A stretch of DNA of 64,000 nt from contig SUXM01000003.1 of assembly GCA_015060925.1 (NCBI GenBank), positions 62,001-126,000 of the forward strand. The letters are read 5' to 3'. How positions within the stretch are numbered: position 1 is the stretch's first letter; the number at the start of each line of letters is the position of its first letter. A model generated the notes under the pieces. The model ran no database searches. It saw nothing but the letters and a program-made list of their open reading frames with translations, and was not told where the DNA came from. Position numbers and translations under genes: made by a program. The stretch comes from Parabacteroides distasonis (GTDB lineage Bacteria > Bacteroidota > Bacteroidia > Bacteroidales > Tannerellaceae). Below, piece after piece: positions 19,701 to 28,772 of the stretch.

Positions 19701-21986
19701 TTATTCTCCTTTTTCGATTTGTTCTTGAACAATCGCATCTACTACAGCAACAGTTGTCAAGTTCAAGATGTCACGGGTTGAACTTTCTACGTCTGTAAAG
19801 TGGATAGGCTTATTCAGCCCCATCTGGATTGGACCGATAGTCTCCGTATAACCTAATGACTCAAGTAATTTATAAGCACTGTTGGCAGAACTTAAGTTCG
19901 GGAAAATAAGAGTGTTGACATCTTTCCCTTTCAGTTTGTTAAACGGATACATTTCGTCACGAAGCTTTTTATCTAATGCAAAGTTTACTTGCATTTCTCC
20001 ATCAACCATCAAATCCGGATGATGCTTGTGCAAATAGTCGATAGCATCATGAACTTTCTGCGGACTTCCTTGTTTATCGGAACCAAAGTTTGAATAAGAC
20101 AACATCGCCATCACCGGATCATGGGCAAAGAATTTAACAGCATGATTCGTTACACGAGCAATATCTATTAATACTTCTGTTGAAGGATGGCGGTTAATCA
20201 ATGTATCGGAAATAAAGAATGTCCCTTTCTTGCATGTAAGAATGTTTAGTGCACCGAAATGCTTATAAGGAGGACGGATACCGATTATCTGTTTGGCCAA
20301 TTTGGTGATTTCAGAATAACGGCTATATACACCGGTAATGAAAGCATCTGCATCTCCGGTTTCAACCATCATCATACCGAAAGCATTTCGACCAACTAAT
20401 TTTTCACAAGCTTCTGTGTAGGTCACTCCTTCACGTGCTCTCTTTTCAGATAGGATTTTAGCATAGCGATGGCGGCGTTCTGTTTCACGATCGTGGCGTA
20501 AGTTGACAATTTCAATACCCTCGATGTTGATATTTTCTTCAGCTGCTATTTTAGCCAAACGTTCTTCATTACCTAATAAGATAGGAATACAGATTCCTTC
20601 AGCTTTAGCTTCTGATGCAGCCTTCAGCATATTTACATGGTTCGCTTCTGCAAATACAACACGTTTTGGGTTAGCCTTGGCCATATCGGTAAATGAACGA
20701 AGTAATTTGTTGTCATATCCCATCATTTCACGTAGGTGGTTGGCATATTCATCCCAGTCGGAAATGGTTGTACGAGCTACTCCTGATTCAATAGCTGCTT
20801 TGGCTACGGCACAAGACACACGTGTCAACAAACGTGGGTCAAGGGCTTTAGGTAAAATATAATCACGTCCGAATGTTGTACGTTTTAGTTTATATGCAGC
20901 ATTGACTACATCGGGAACCGGTTCTTTTGCCAATTCGGCAATAGCATACACAGCTGCTAACTTCATCTCCTCATTGATGGCTTTGGCATGTGTATCCAAA
21001 GCTCCACGGAAAATGTAAGGGAATCCTAATACATTATTGATTTGGTTAGGATAATCAGAACGGCCGGTAGCAAAAATAATATCGTCACGTGAAGCCATTG
21101 CTTCGGCATAAGAGATTTCCGGATTTGGATTAGCCAATGCAAAAACAATCGGGTTGGTATTCATGGAACGAACCATCTCTTGTGTCAATACATCGGCAAC
21201 AGACAATCCTAAGAATACGTCAGCTCCTACAACTGCTTCTTGCAAAGTGGTAATGTTACGATCTGTAGCGAAAAACTTTTTGGCTTCATTTAGATCTGTA
21301 CGATGGGTTGAGATAACACCTTTGCTGTCGCACATGATGATATTCTCTTTTCTTGCACCTAATAAGATATAAAGTTTGGTACAAGAGATAGAAGCTGCAC
21401 CGGCACCATTTACTACAATCTTTACATCCTCGATTTTCTTGCCGGCAATTTCTAAGGCATTGATCAAACCGGCTCCAGATATGATCGCTGTACCGTGTTG
21501 ATCATCATGCATCACCGGAATATCTAATTCTTCTTTTAAACGGTTTTCTATTTTGAAACATTCAGGAGCCTTGATGTCTTCCAAATTAATACCACCGAAT
21601 GTAGGAGAAATGGCTTTTACTGTTTCGATAAACTTGTCCGGATCATTTTCATTGACTTCGATGTCGAAGACGTCAATACCTGCAAAGATTTTGAATAATA
21701 AACCTTTACCTTCCATTACCGGTTTGCCGGCTAAAGGACCGATATTCCCTAAACCTAAGACAGCTGTACCATTAGATATTACAGCAACTAAATTCCCTTT
21801 TGAGGTATATTTGTAAGCATCAAGTGGTTGTTTCTCTATTTCAAGACAAGGTTCTGCTACACCTGGCGAGTAAGCTAATGACAAATCCGTCTGTGTACTG
21901 TAGGGCTTTGTAGGGATTACTTCTATTTTCCCTGGTTTGCCTTCCGCATGGTAGCGAAGGGCCTCTTCTTTTGTAATCTTTGCCAT
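19701..21986 (-). CDS. maeB: NADP-dependent malic enzyme, MaeB type with phosphotransacetylase domain
   Basis: Oxidatively decarboxylates malate to pyruvate. The first 430 or so residues are the malic enzyme: YSPGVAEPC near residue 38, VMHDDQHGTAIISGAGL near 160 and the dinucleotide-binding VNGAGAASISC near 190. The C-terminal 330 residues are a PTA_PTB-like domain (FAEANHVNMLKAA onward), which in MaeB enzymes is regulatory, not a true phosphotransacetylase. The total of 761 residues is the expected length for this fusion. Monocistronic, ended by the hairpin at 19642-19681, and divergent from the small His-rich gene at 22148. Confidence 0.95.
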   Translation of the reverse strand: MAKITKEEALRYHAEGKPGKIEVIPTKPYSTQTDLSLAYSPGVAEPCLEIEKQPLDAYKYTSKGNLVAVISNGTAVLGLGNIGPLAGKPVMEGKGLLFKIFAGIDVFDIEVNENDPDKFIETVKAISPTFGGINLEDIKAPECFKIENRLKEELDIPVMHDDQHGTAIISGAGLINALEIAGKKIEDVKIVVNGAGAASISCTKLYILLGARKENIIMCDSKGVISTHRTDLNEAKKFFATDRNITTLQEAVVGADVFLGLSVADVLTQEMVRSMNTNPIVFALANPNPEISYAEAMASRDDIIFATGRSDYPNQINNVLGFPYIFRGALDTHAKAINEEMKLAAVYAIAELAKEPVPDVVNAAYKLKRTTFGRDYILPKALDPRLLTRVSCAVAKAAIESGVARTTISDWDEYANHLREMMGYDNKLLRSFTDMAKANPKRVVFAEANHVNMLKAASEAKAEGICIPILLGNEERLAKIAAEENINIEGIEIVNLRHDRETERRHRYAKILSEKRAREGVTYTEACEKLVGRNAFGMMMVETGDADAFITGVYSRYSEITKLAKQIIGIRPPYKHFGALNILTCKKGTFFISDTLINRHPSTEVLIDIARVTNHAVKFFAHDPVMAMLSYSNFGSDKQGSPQKVHDAIDYLHKHHPDLMVDGEMQVNFALDKKLRDEMYPFNKLKGKDVNTLIFPNLSSANSAYKLLESLGYTETIGPIQMGLNKPIHFTDVESSTRDILNLTTVAVVDAIVQEQIEKGE

Positions 21987-22093
21987 AGACTTTAACTTTT
22001 AAAACTTGTTTTTTCCTTTGAAAAATCGGTTGCAAAAATAATAAAATCTGATGAATGTATGAGCCTACTTTCATTTTTAGTTATTTAAAAATA

Positions 22094-22122
22094 TTTAGAT
22101 ATAAATACTTTTTATATCTTTG
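22094..22122 (+). promoter_or_regulatory. Promoter of the His-rich protein / TonB receptor pair
   Basis: A perfect Bacteroidetes -7 element TATCTTTG lies at 22115-22122, with a TTTA at 22094-22097 in place of the -33 TTTG. The predicted transcript starts near 22129, giving a leader of about 20 bases before the GTG start at 22148. Confidence 0.6.
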
Positions 22123-22147
22123 CGCTCTCAAATTTGGTAGGGTTTAA

Positions 22148-22504
22148 GTGAAGCAAATAACGGTGAAATATATAAAATGGCTATTACCTGTTGTATTTAT
22201 TCTATATTACAGTAGTATTGCTATATTTGCCCACGTCCACGTTGAGAATGGAACAACCATTGTTCACTCTCACCCTTTTAAGAAAGCAGCGGATGGTTCA
22301 CCCCATCAACATGCTTCCCTTTCAGAAATTCAGTTATATCATATTTTATCTTCGGTTAATGTGGCAGATGGAGCTGTTCACTCTTTGCAGCTTCATTTCT
22401 ATGCTATACCTTATTTTAATATTACAGAGAATCCGGTTTATCCGACCTATTTGGCTCCTGTATTAGGGGAGTTGTCGCTTCGTGCTCCGCCTTTCCTTTC
22501 ATGA
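22148..22504 (+). CDS. Small exported His-rich protein, partner of TonB receptor
   Basis: A 118-residue protein with a GTG start directly behind a good promoter. An N-terminal hydrophobic segment (WLLPVVFILYYSSIAIFA) acts as signal or anchor. It is followed by a histidine-dense stretch (HVHVENGTTIVHSHPF, then HQH near residue 54) that could bind zinc, copper or haem. The C terminus ends LRAPP. No catalytic domain is recognised. It precedes the TonB-dependent receptor by 100 bases on the same strand, probably as one transcript. A role in metal sensing or capture is inferred only from the histidines and the neighbour. Confidence 0.72.
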   Translation: MKQITVKYIKWLLPVVFILYYSSIAIFAHVHVENGTTIVHSHPFKKAADGSPHQHASLSEIQLYHILSSVNVADGAVHSLQLHFYAIPYFNITENPVYPTYLAPVLGELSLRAPPFLS

Positions 22505-22603
22505 CATAAGTCTATTTTTTTTGTTTTGTAACCTTGTAGAACTATGGGGAAAGTTATGTTTTATAGTGAAAGAAACTAACGATTTTTGAAAGGAATTTAT
22601 TTA

Positions 22604-24898
22604 ATGAGAAAACTTATTACAATTATATATTGCCTAAGTTGTGTCTTGTTTACAACTTGGGCTGTAGAATCTCCGTCTTTAAACTCTTCGGATGCTAATA
22701 TTTATGGTCATGTAATCGATAAGGAGTTTAAAGAACATATGGCCGGAGTTACTATTTTTTTGAAAGGAACAACGATTGGGACAACAACGGATGATACAGG
22801 ACACTACTATCTGAAGAATTTGCCGGAGGGTACATTTACAGTAGTAATGAAGTATATCGGATTTAAAACGATGGAGAAAAAGGTCGTTTTAAAGAAAGGA
22901 ACAACCATAGAGGTTAATTTTGAAGCAGAGGAGGAAACGATGTCTTTGGATGATGTGGTTGTCTCTGCTAACCGTAATGAAACGACACGTCGTATGGCTC
23001 CCTCATTGGTAAATGTGTTGGATTCTAAAATGTTTGAGACAACTCATACAACAACTTTGGCAGATGGCTTGAATTTCCAACCGGGTGTGCGTGTAGAAAA
23101 CAACTGCCAGAATTGTGGTTTCCAACAGGTTCGTATCAATGGGTTGGATGGTCCTTATACTCAGATATTGATGGATAGTCGTCCGATCTTCAGTGCGTTG
23201 ACAGGTGTATATGGTATTGAGCAGATCCCGGCTAATATGATTGAACGAGTAGAGGTTGTTCGAGGTGGTGGATCCGCACTATTTGGTTCGTCTGCTGTTG
23301 CCGGTACAATTAATATTATTACTAAAGAACCTTTAAAAAACTCTGCACAGATAGCTCATTCTTTAACTATGATTGGAGGTAGCCGTCCGGATAATAATAC
23401 AACATTCAATGCCTCTTTGGTGACAGATGACCATAAGGCGGGTATTTATGTGTTTGGACAAAACCGTCATCGTAGTTCTTATGACCATGATGGGGATGGA
23501 TTTACGGAGTTAGGTAAGATTGATGCGAAAACTCTTGGTTTCCGTTCTTATATCAAGACCAGTACCTATTCCAAGTTGACATTTGAGTATCATAATATCT
23601 CTGAATTCCGTCGTGGTGGTAATCTGTTGGATTTGCCTCCTCATGAAACAGATATTACAGAACAGACAGATCATATTATTAATGGAGGTGGTTTGAAGTT
23701 TGATCTTTTCTCGAAAGATTACAAACATCGTTTGAATGTTTATACCTCAGCTCAACATACCAAACGTGAAAGTTATTATGGAGCGGGTTTTGATCTGGAT
23801 GCGTATGGTAGCACAAAGGGTATGACTTTTGTAGGAGGTGCACAATATTCTTATTCTTGGGATAAATGTCTGTTTATGCCGGCAGAATTTACCGGAGGTG
23901 CAGAATATAATTATGATGACTTGCAAGATAAGATGTTAGGGTATAACCGTACTATTGCGCAGACGGTTCATATCGGAAGCCTTTTCTTACAAAATGAGTG
24001 GAAGAATAAGTATTGGGGCTTTTTGATAGGTGGTCGTTTTGATAAACATAATTTGATTAATCATGTAATCTTCAGTCCGCGTGCAAACTTACGTTATAAT
24101 CCGTCAGAAAATATAAACTTCCGTTTGTCTTACTCAAGTGGATTCCGTGCTCCGCAAGCGTTTGATGAGGATTTGCATATTACAGCTGTGGGCGGTGAAG
24201 TGGCATTGATTCAATTGGATCCGAACTTGAAAGAGGAAAAATCTCAGAGCTTGAGTGCTTCTGTCGATTATTACCACCGTTTTGGCCCTGTACAGGTTAA
24301 TTTCTTGGCAGAAGGTTTTTATAATGATTTGAAAAATGTCTTTGTTTTGGAAGAGGTAGGTAACGATGATAAAGGAAACTTATTGATGGAACGCCGAAAT
24401 GGTAAAGGCGCACGTGTAATGGGTATTAATTTAGAAGCAAAGGCAGCTTATTCATGGATGCAATTACAAGCAGGTGCAACCCTTCAACGTAGCCGTTATA
24501 AAGAGGCTGAAGTATGGAGTGAGACTGTAGCTCCTCAAAAGAAGATGTTTCGCTCCCCTGATTTCTATGGCTATTTGACAGCTACGTTAAACCCGGTAAA
24601 ACCTTTGAATATCTCTTTGACCGGAACATATACAGGTAGCATGTTAGTTCAACATTTTGCGGGTTATGTAGTTGAAGACTGTGAAGTAAAAACACCAGAT
24701 TTCTTTGACATGACATTGAAGGTGGCTTATGATTTCAAGTTGTATAAGTCAGTTACATTACAGTTGAATGCCGGTGTGCAGAATATCTTTGATGCTTATC
24801 AAGATGATTTTGATAAAGGAGCGGATCGTGATGCCGGATATATCTATGGTCCGGGTGTTCCAAGGAGTTTCTTTATGGGTTGTAAAATCAGTTATTAA
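22604..24898 (+). CDS. TonB-dependent outer-membrane receptor with carboxypeptidase-regulatory-like N-terminal domain
   Basis: A 764-residue active-transport receptor. After a signal peptide (ends near TTWA) comes a carboxypeptidase-D regulatory-like domain (IYGHVIDKEF to about residue 115), then the plug with SLDDVVVSANR as the TonB-box region and VEVVRGGGSALFGSSAVAGT. The beta-barrel fills the rest and ends in the aromatic-poor but typical SFFMGCKISY. A CQNC motif in the plug (near residue 172) is noteworthy: it could bind a metal or form a disulphide. The ATG at 22604 is chosen over a TTG six codons upstream. The upstream His-rich protein suggests a metal or metal-chelate ligand, but this is inference. 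Confidence 0.93.
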   Translation: MRKLITIIYCLSCVLFTTWAVESPSLNSSDANIYGHVIDKEFKEHMAGVTIFLKGTTIGTTTDDTGHYYLKNLPEGTFTVVMKYIGFKTMEKKVVLKKGTTIEVNFEAEEETMSLDDVVVSANRNETTRRMAPSLVNVLDSKMFETTHTTTLADGLNFQPGVRVENNCQNCGFQQVRINGLDGPYTQILMDSRPIFSALTGVYGIEQIPANMIERVEVVRGGGSALFGSSAVAGTINIITKEPLKNSAQIAHSLTMIGGSRPDNNTTFNASLVTDDHKAGIYVFGQNRHRSSYDHDGDGFTELGKIDAKTLGFRSYIKTSTYSKLTFEYHNISEFRRGGNLLDLPPHETDITEQTDHIINGGGLKFDLFSKDYKHRLNVYTSAQHTKRESYYGAGFDLDAYGSTKGMTFVGGAQYSYSWDKCLFMPAEFTGGAEYNYDDLQDKMLGYNRTIAQTVHIGSLFLQNEWKNKYWGFLIGGRFDKHNLINHVIFSPRANLRYNPSENINFRLSYSSGFRAPQAFDEDLHITAVGGEVALIQLDPNLKEEKSQSLSASVDYYHRFGPVQVNFLAEGFYNDLKNVFVLEEVGNDDKGNLLMERRNGKGARVMGINLEAKAAYSWMQLQAGATLQRSRYKEAEVWSETVAPQKKMFRSPDFYGYLTATLNPVKPLNISLTGTYTGSMLVQHFAGYVVEDCEVKTPDFFDMTLKVAYDFKLYKSVTLQLNAGVQNIFDAYQDDFDKGADRDAGYIYGPGVPRSFFMGCKISY

Positions 24899-24919
24899 GA
24901 AAGAGATAAGATATACAAT

Positions 24920-24960
24920 AAAAAAGTCCAGACTTTTTCAGAAAATGTCTGGACTTTTTT
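24920..24960. terminator. Bidirectional terminator between TonB receptor and engB
   Basis: AAAAAAGTCCAGAC (24920-24933) pairs perfectly with GTCTGGACTTTTTT (24947-24960) around a 13-nt loop, with A/T-runs on both sides, between two convergent genes. Confidence 0.92.
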
Positions 24961-24980
24961 GTGTAAAAGTTTAAACTTTT

Positions 24981-25577
24981 TTAAAGCTGTTTGTTGATGT
25001 CTTCGATGTAGGTCAAGATTTCTTCCCGTCCCTCTTTCTTTTCTGATGAAGAGAATAGGATAGGAGGAAGTTCTTCCCATGCTTCTAAGAGTTTTTCTTG
25101 ATAGACTCTTACATTCTCTTTTAAGCGTCCTTTGCTTATCTTGTCTATCTTAGTAAAGATGATAGAGAAAGGTATTTCATTTTCGCCCAACCATTCCATA
25201 AATTCCAAATCAATCTTTTGGGGTTCATGGCGACTATCAATCAAGACAAAAAGACATGTTAATTGTGGGCGTTCCAGTATATAGTTTTCAATAATACGTT
25301 GGATGTTTTCCCGTCCCTCTTTTCCACGTTGTGCATAACCATATCCGGGAAGGTCTACCAAAAACCATTGGTTGTTGATAATGAAATGGTTGATAAGCAT
25401 TGTTTTACCTGGTTTTTGGGAAGTCATGGCCAATCCTTTCTTCCCTGTCAACATATTGATAAGAGAGGACTTCCCGACATTACTTCGTCCGATGAAGGCA
25501 TATTCTGGGAAATTTCCCGCGGGGCATTTCTTGACATCTGTATTACTGATAACAAATTCAGCACTTTTAATTTCCAT
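24981..25577 (-). CDS. engB: Ribosome-biogenesis GTPase EngB (YihA/YsxC)
   Basis: An essential TRAFAC-class GTPase for late assembly of the large ribosomal subunit. G1 is GRSNVGKSS (about residues 31-39), G3 is DLPGYGYA, and G4 is TKIDK. At 198 residues it is the standard length. The start codon follows a -7 element TACATTTG on the minus strand (25608-25601). It is convergent with the TonB receptor and shares its terminator; the symporter gene upstream on the same strand ends 70 bases away. Confidence 0.96.
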   Translation of the reverse strand: MEIKSAEFVISNTDVKKCPAGNFPEYAFIGRSNVGKSSLINMLTGKKGLAMTSQKPGKTMLINHFIINNQWFLVDLPGYGYAQRGKEGRENIQRIIENYILERPQLTCLFVLIDSRHEPQKIDLEFMEWLGENEIPFSIIFTKIDKISKGRLKENVRVYQEKLLEAWEELPPILFSSSEKKEGREEILTYIEDINKQL

Positions 25578-25600
25578 TCTTACGTGATTTATTGATTCTA

Positions 25601-25608
25601 CAAATGTA
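25601..25608 (-). promoter_or_regulatory. -7 promoter element of engB
   Basis: On the minus strand TACATTTG matches the Bacteroidetes consensus TAnnTTTG and lies 23 bases before the engB start. A clear -33 TTTG is not visible. Confidence 0.45.
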
Positions 25609-25646
25609 TTTTTGGGGTAAAGATAATAAAAAAAGGAAGGTTACAA

Positions 25647-27101
25647 TCAAATCCTCCGGTGACGGATAGATGTCAACCATAGTCCAAAGAAAGTAATTGC
25701 TCCATTCAGCATCAGCATTTCGTAACCAAATACATATCCGGTATGTTGTTTTACCCAATAGTCTGTCAGAAAACAGATCATAGGTGAAGCTATACATATA
25801 TAAGGCACGTATCGGTCACGAGGCTGTCTTCGGGTAAACAGACCAAAAATAAACAAACCTAATAATGGACCGTATGTGTAAGAGGCAATCATATAGATCG
25901 CATCGATGACACTCCGGCTGTTGACCGCTTTGAATACAAGGATGATGATGGCAAACAGGGCTGATATAAGCAGATGGACGGCTAAACGTGTTCGTTTGGC
26001 TGTTTGAGCCTTCTCTTTTTCAATACCTAAAATGTCTATGCAAAAGGAGGTAGTCAACGCTGTCAATGCAGAGTCGGCACTACTGAATGCAGCTGCAATA
26101 ATTCCGATTGTAAAGAAAATAAGGATGGTTTGCCCTAATATTCCGGAGGTACAAAACATTGGCAAGATATCATCATTCAACTCCGGAAGTGCTATTTGTT
26201 GTTGGGTGGCAAAAGTTAACAACAAGACTCCTAACGAAAGAAATAAGAAGTTAACAGGGGTGAATGCCAATCCATACGCATACATGTTCTTTTGTGCATC
26301 TTTTAAACTTTTGCAAGATAAGTTCTTTTGCATCATGTCCTGGTCTAAACCGGTCATGACTATCGTGATGAATATACCGCTGAAAAACTGTTTGACGAAG
26401 TGTTGTGGGCTTTGCCAATCATCAAATTCAAAGATACGAAAATGTGGACTTTCTTGGATGGTCTGTATCATACCACCAAAATCTAAATGCATATTAGCCT
26501 TGACTTGCCAGATAATCACAATTAGCATGGAAAGCAGACATAAGGTCTGGATCGTATCAGTCCAAATGATGGTTTTGATACCGCTTCGGTAGGTATAGAG
26601 CCATACCAAAAAGATACTGATAATGACGGTTACGGCAAAAGGCACGTTCCATGTACTGAAAACATAGTGTTGTAAAATCAAAACTATTAAATATAATCGG
26701 GCGGCAGCTCCTACAATTTTTGATAACAAGAAGAAAGAGGCACCTGTTTTATAACTGCATTGTCCGATTCGATCTTTTAGGTAGGAGTAGATGGTGGTCA
26801 GTTGCAACTTATAATAAAGAGGCAATAAGATTTTAGCGATGAGGATATAACCAAAGAAGAAACCTAAAACGGTTTGCATGTAGGTCATATCAATGCTGCG
26901 CACCATACCCGGAACGGATACAAAGGTAACTCCGGACAGGGAGGTTCCAATCATACCAATGGAAACGATATACCAAGGAGATTTACGGTTGCCTAAAAAG
27001 AATGCCTCATTGTTGGAACTTTTCCTTCCGGTAATCCAAGCGATCAGTAGTAAAAGACCAAAGTAGGCTGCAATAATAAAAAGAATAATGTAGCTATTCA
27101 T
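25647..27101 (-). CDS. Sodium:solute symporter (SSS family)
   Basis: A 484-residue sodium-coupled symporter with about 13 hydrophobic helices. The N terminus NSYIILFIIAAYFGLLLLI forms helix 1, followed by ITGRKSSNNEAFFLGNRKSPW and GMIGTSLSGVTFVSVPG, which line the substrate and sodium sites in this family. A helix-8 region contains GIIAAAFSSADSALTALTTS, also conserved. The frame is open 35 codons further upstream, but that extension is not membrane-like, so the ATG at 27101 is chosen. The substrate is not predictable; relatives transport sialic acid, amino acids or sugars. It is a single gene with a long leader. Confidence 0.9.
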   Translation of the reverse strand: MNSYIILFIIAAYFGLLLLIAWITGRKSSNNEAFFLGNRKSPWYIVSIGMIGTSLSGVTFVSVPGMVRSIDMTYMQTVLGFFFGYILIAKILLPLYYKLQLTTIYSYLKDRIGQCSYKTGASFFLLSKIVGAAARLYLIVLILQHYVFSTWNVPFAVTVIISIFLVWLYTYRSGIKTIIWTDTIQTLCLLSMLIVIIWQVKANMHLDFGGMIQTIQESPHFRIFEFDDWQSPQHFVKQFFSGIFITIVMTGLDQDMMQKNLSCKSLKDAQKNMYAYGLAFTPVNFLFLSLGVLLLTFATQQQIALPELNDDILPMFCTSGILGQTILIFFTIGIIAAAFSSADSALTALTTSFCIDILGIEKEKAQTAKRTRLAVHLLISALFAIIILVFKAVNSRSVIDAIYMIASYTYGPLLGLFIFGLFTRRQPRDRYVPYICIASPMICFLTDYWVKQHTGYVFGYEMLMLNGAITFFGLWLTSIRHRRI

Positions 27102-27257
27102 TATTTGTTTGGAATTTGGAACAAATATACAAGTTTTATTTATATATCTGGATTTTACTTCAGAACGGATCTTGTTTTTCGTCGATAAAAAGATGTTGTT
27201 TGACAAGAAAAATCGTTTTTTTATCTAATTCTTTAGTTTATATTACATTTTTTTTTG

Positions 27258-27376
27258 TTCCTTTGTAACAGCTGGAGCTCGTGAGAGTCAAGGCGACCGG
27301 CATTTTATGCCGGAGAGACAAATAGGTAAACACAATAGAAAAGGGTACGGTCAAACGTGATTCGTGCCCTTTTTGA
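27258..27376 (+). ncRNA. Candidate small structured RNA or leader (unassigned)
   Basis: The gap between the symporter start and the SpoIID gene end holds a locally G+C-richer patch in an AT-rich background. TTCCTTTG at 27258-27265 could serve as a weak -7 element. It is followed by a perfect hairpin (CCGGCAT-TTT-ATGCCGG, 27297-27313) and, about 25 bases on, by a terminator-like stem at 27339-27373. This would give a transcript of about 105 nt on the plus strand. I recognise no known RNA family, and the same bases could be a leader of the symporter gene on the other strand. Confidence 0.3.
27339..27373. terminator. Hairpin terminator downstream of SpoIID-like gene
   Basis: AAAAGGGTACG (27339-27349) pairs with CGTGCCCTTTT (27363-27373), with one G-T pair and a 13-nt loop. 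T-runs lie on both sides, so it can end the minus-strand SpoIID transcript and any plus-strand RNA. Confidence 0.75.
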
Positions 27377-27378
27377 TG

Positions 27379-28692
27379 TTAATATCTTTTCTCTATGGCT
27401 GTATTCGGATAATAATGGGAGAGGATTTGGCGATAGTCATAACCTCTTGTGCTCATCATCGCTGCCCCTATCTGACAAAGTCCGACACCATGCCCCCAAC
27501 CGGCACCTGTCAAGATAAACCGTCCGGGTATCTCTTGTTGTATCTCTTCCTTATCGACAACAAAAGCGGAACTATACAGATGGCTTTCAGACAAGGTACG
27601 GCGAATCTCCAACTCTTTACCGATGGTAAAGGTTCGAAGTGTACCGATTATCTTTAATTCTTTTATACGACCGGACTTGCCCCGGCAAATAGGAATCAAG
27701 TCGATGATTTCTCCGAAGTCCATACTACTCTTCCGTCTGATAAGTTCACTCAATTCAGCTTGTGTATAAGAAACCTGCCAACGGTAAAAGTCGGTTGTCT
27801 CTTGGTCATAGTGGTTTAATACTTGACTCAAGATGTTTTTGTCGTTTGTATTACAAAAAGCCTCCGGGGTAGTGCGAATCCATTGTTCGGCTTCAGCCTC
27901 TTGGGTTAAATCAGGAAAATCTGTTGTAGGACTGTCTCGCAAAGCGATTAGATAGGCATGCGGGATTGGTTCCCAGCAATGCTCAAAATGTTCTGTTACG
28001 CCGCCACAACATTTGGAGAAGCGTGCATCGCAAATTTTTCTCTCGTGGGTTAGGATTTCCCCTCTCGTCTCTTGGATAACCTCTCGGACAATCGGGGTAG
28101 AGGCGCGTGTGATACCTTGATAACGTTGGCAATGGTCATCCGCACATACATCGAAAAGGGTATGGTCTTCCCGGTCATACCAACGGATCAATCTGTTTTC
28201 GTCTTGAAAACAGCTCTGTTGTTTCTCTTTCCTTTCGGTTAATTGATTGTTTTTATCAATCTGCGCCAATAGCCAACTGCGGGAGATGACAGCATGGGCT
28301 TTCAGCAACTCTTTGGATGCCTGTGCACTCATCTCGGAGGAGATGACACTGGTCAAATATTCTTCTACATCGACTTGATTGGTGACAAGGATCTTATCCT
28401 CATCTATTTGTAGGTTCAGAGCACCTTTGAAACATTGGTCCTCTTTACGTTGCCAATGAAAGTTCTGACCGATGGTGACAGCCTTCAGCTCGAAGTAAGC
28501 TTCTGTCGAAACAGGGTTGAATACCATATCTTGGTACATCTTCCCTTGGTGGGCTATCTGTCCGTTAAAGAAAAGAACATGCTGTTCTCCGGTCAAGAAG
28601 CTTCCGGTGGCGGTATGCACATACTCTCCATGAAAGACAAACGAGATGGCTTTCTCGTGCATGATTCCCACATTGACTACAGGAGTTTTCAT
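27379..28692 (-). CDS. SpoIID/LytB domain protein
   Basis: A 437-residue protein with the SpoIID/LytB domain, known in firmicutes as a peptidoglycan glycan-strand lytic transglycosylase (SpoIID) or amidase enhancer (LytB). The domain starts near residue 100 (VEEYLTSVISSEMSAQASKE) and ends with the signature GAGWGHGVGLCQIGAAMM near residue 395. There is no obvious N-terminal signal peptide: the protein begins MKTPVVNVGIMHEKAISF. Bacteroidetes often carry such a gene without sporulation; a role in wall remodelling is inferred. It has its own terminator and lies between symporter and OPT genes. Confidence 0.87.
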   Translation of the reverse strand: MKTPVVNVGIMHEKAISFVFHGEYVHTATGSFLTGEQHVLFFNGQIAHQGKMYQDMVFNPVSTEAYFELKAVTIGQNFHWQRKEDQCFKGALNLQIDEDKILVTNQVDVEEYLTSVISSEMSAQASKELLKAHAVISRSWLLAQIDKNNQLTERKEKQQSCFQDENRLIRWYDREDHTLFDVCADDHCQRYQGITRASTPIVREVIQETRGEILTHERKICDARFSKCCGGVTEHFEHCWEPIPHAYLIALRDSPTTDFPDLTQEAEAEQWIRTTPEAFCNTNDKNILSQVLNHYDQETTDFYRWQVSYTQAELSELIRRKSSMDFGEIIDLIPICRGKSGRIKELKIIGTLRTFTIGKELEIRRTLSESHLYSSAFVVDKEEIQQEIPGRFILTGAGWGHGVGLCQIGAAMMSTRGYDYRQILSHYYPNTAIEKRY

Positions 28693-28710
28693 ATTTCTAA
28701 TAATAAAGGA

Positions 28711-28748
28711 TGTGCCAATATCCCGGTTGTCTCAGGTATATTGGCACA
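28711..28748 (-). terminator. Probable terminator of the OPT transporter gene
   Basis: TGTGCCAATAT (28711-28721) pairs with ATATTGGCACA (28738-28748) 24 bases behind the OPT stop. On the minus strand the stem is followed by TCCTTTATTATT, only moderately T-rich. Confidence 0.6.
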
Positions 28749-28772
28749 TTGAAGTGATAGGTTTATGAATGA

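Noticed and set aside
26032..26592. 186-codon plus-strand frame inside the symporter gene
   Set aside because: Antisense shadow of a well-supported membrane protein gene; no homology seen.
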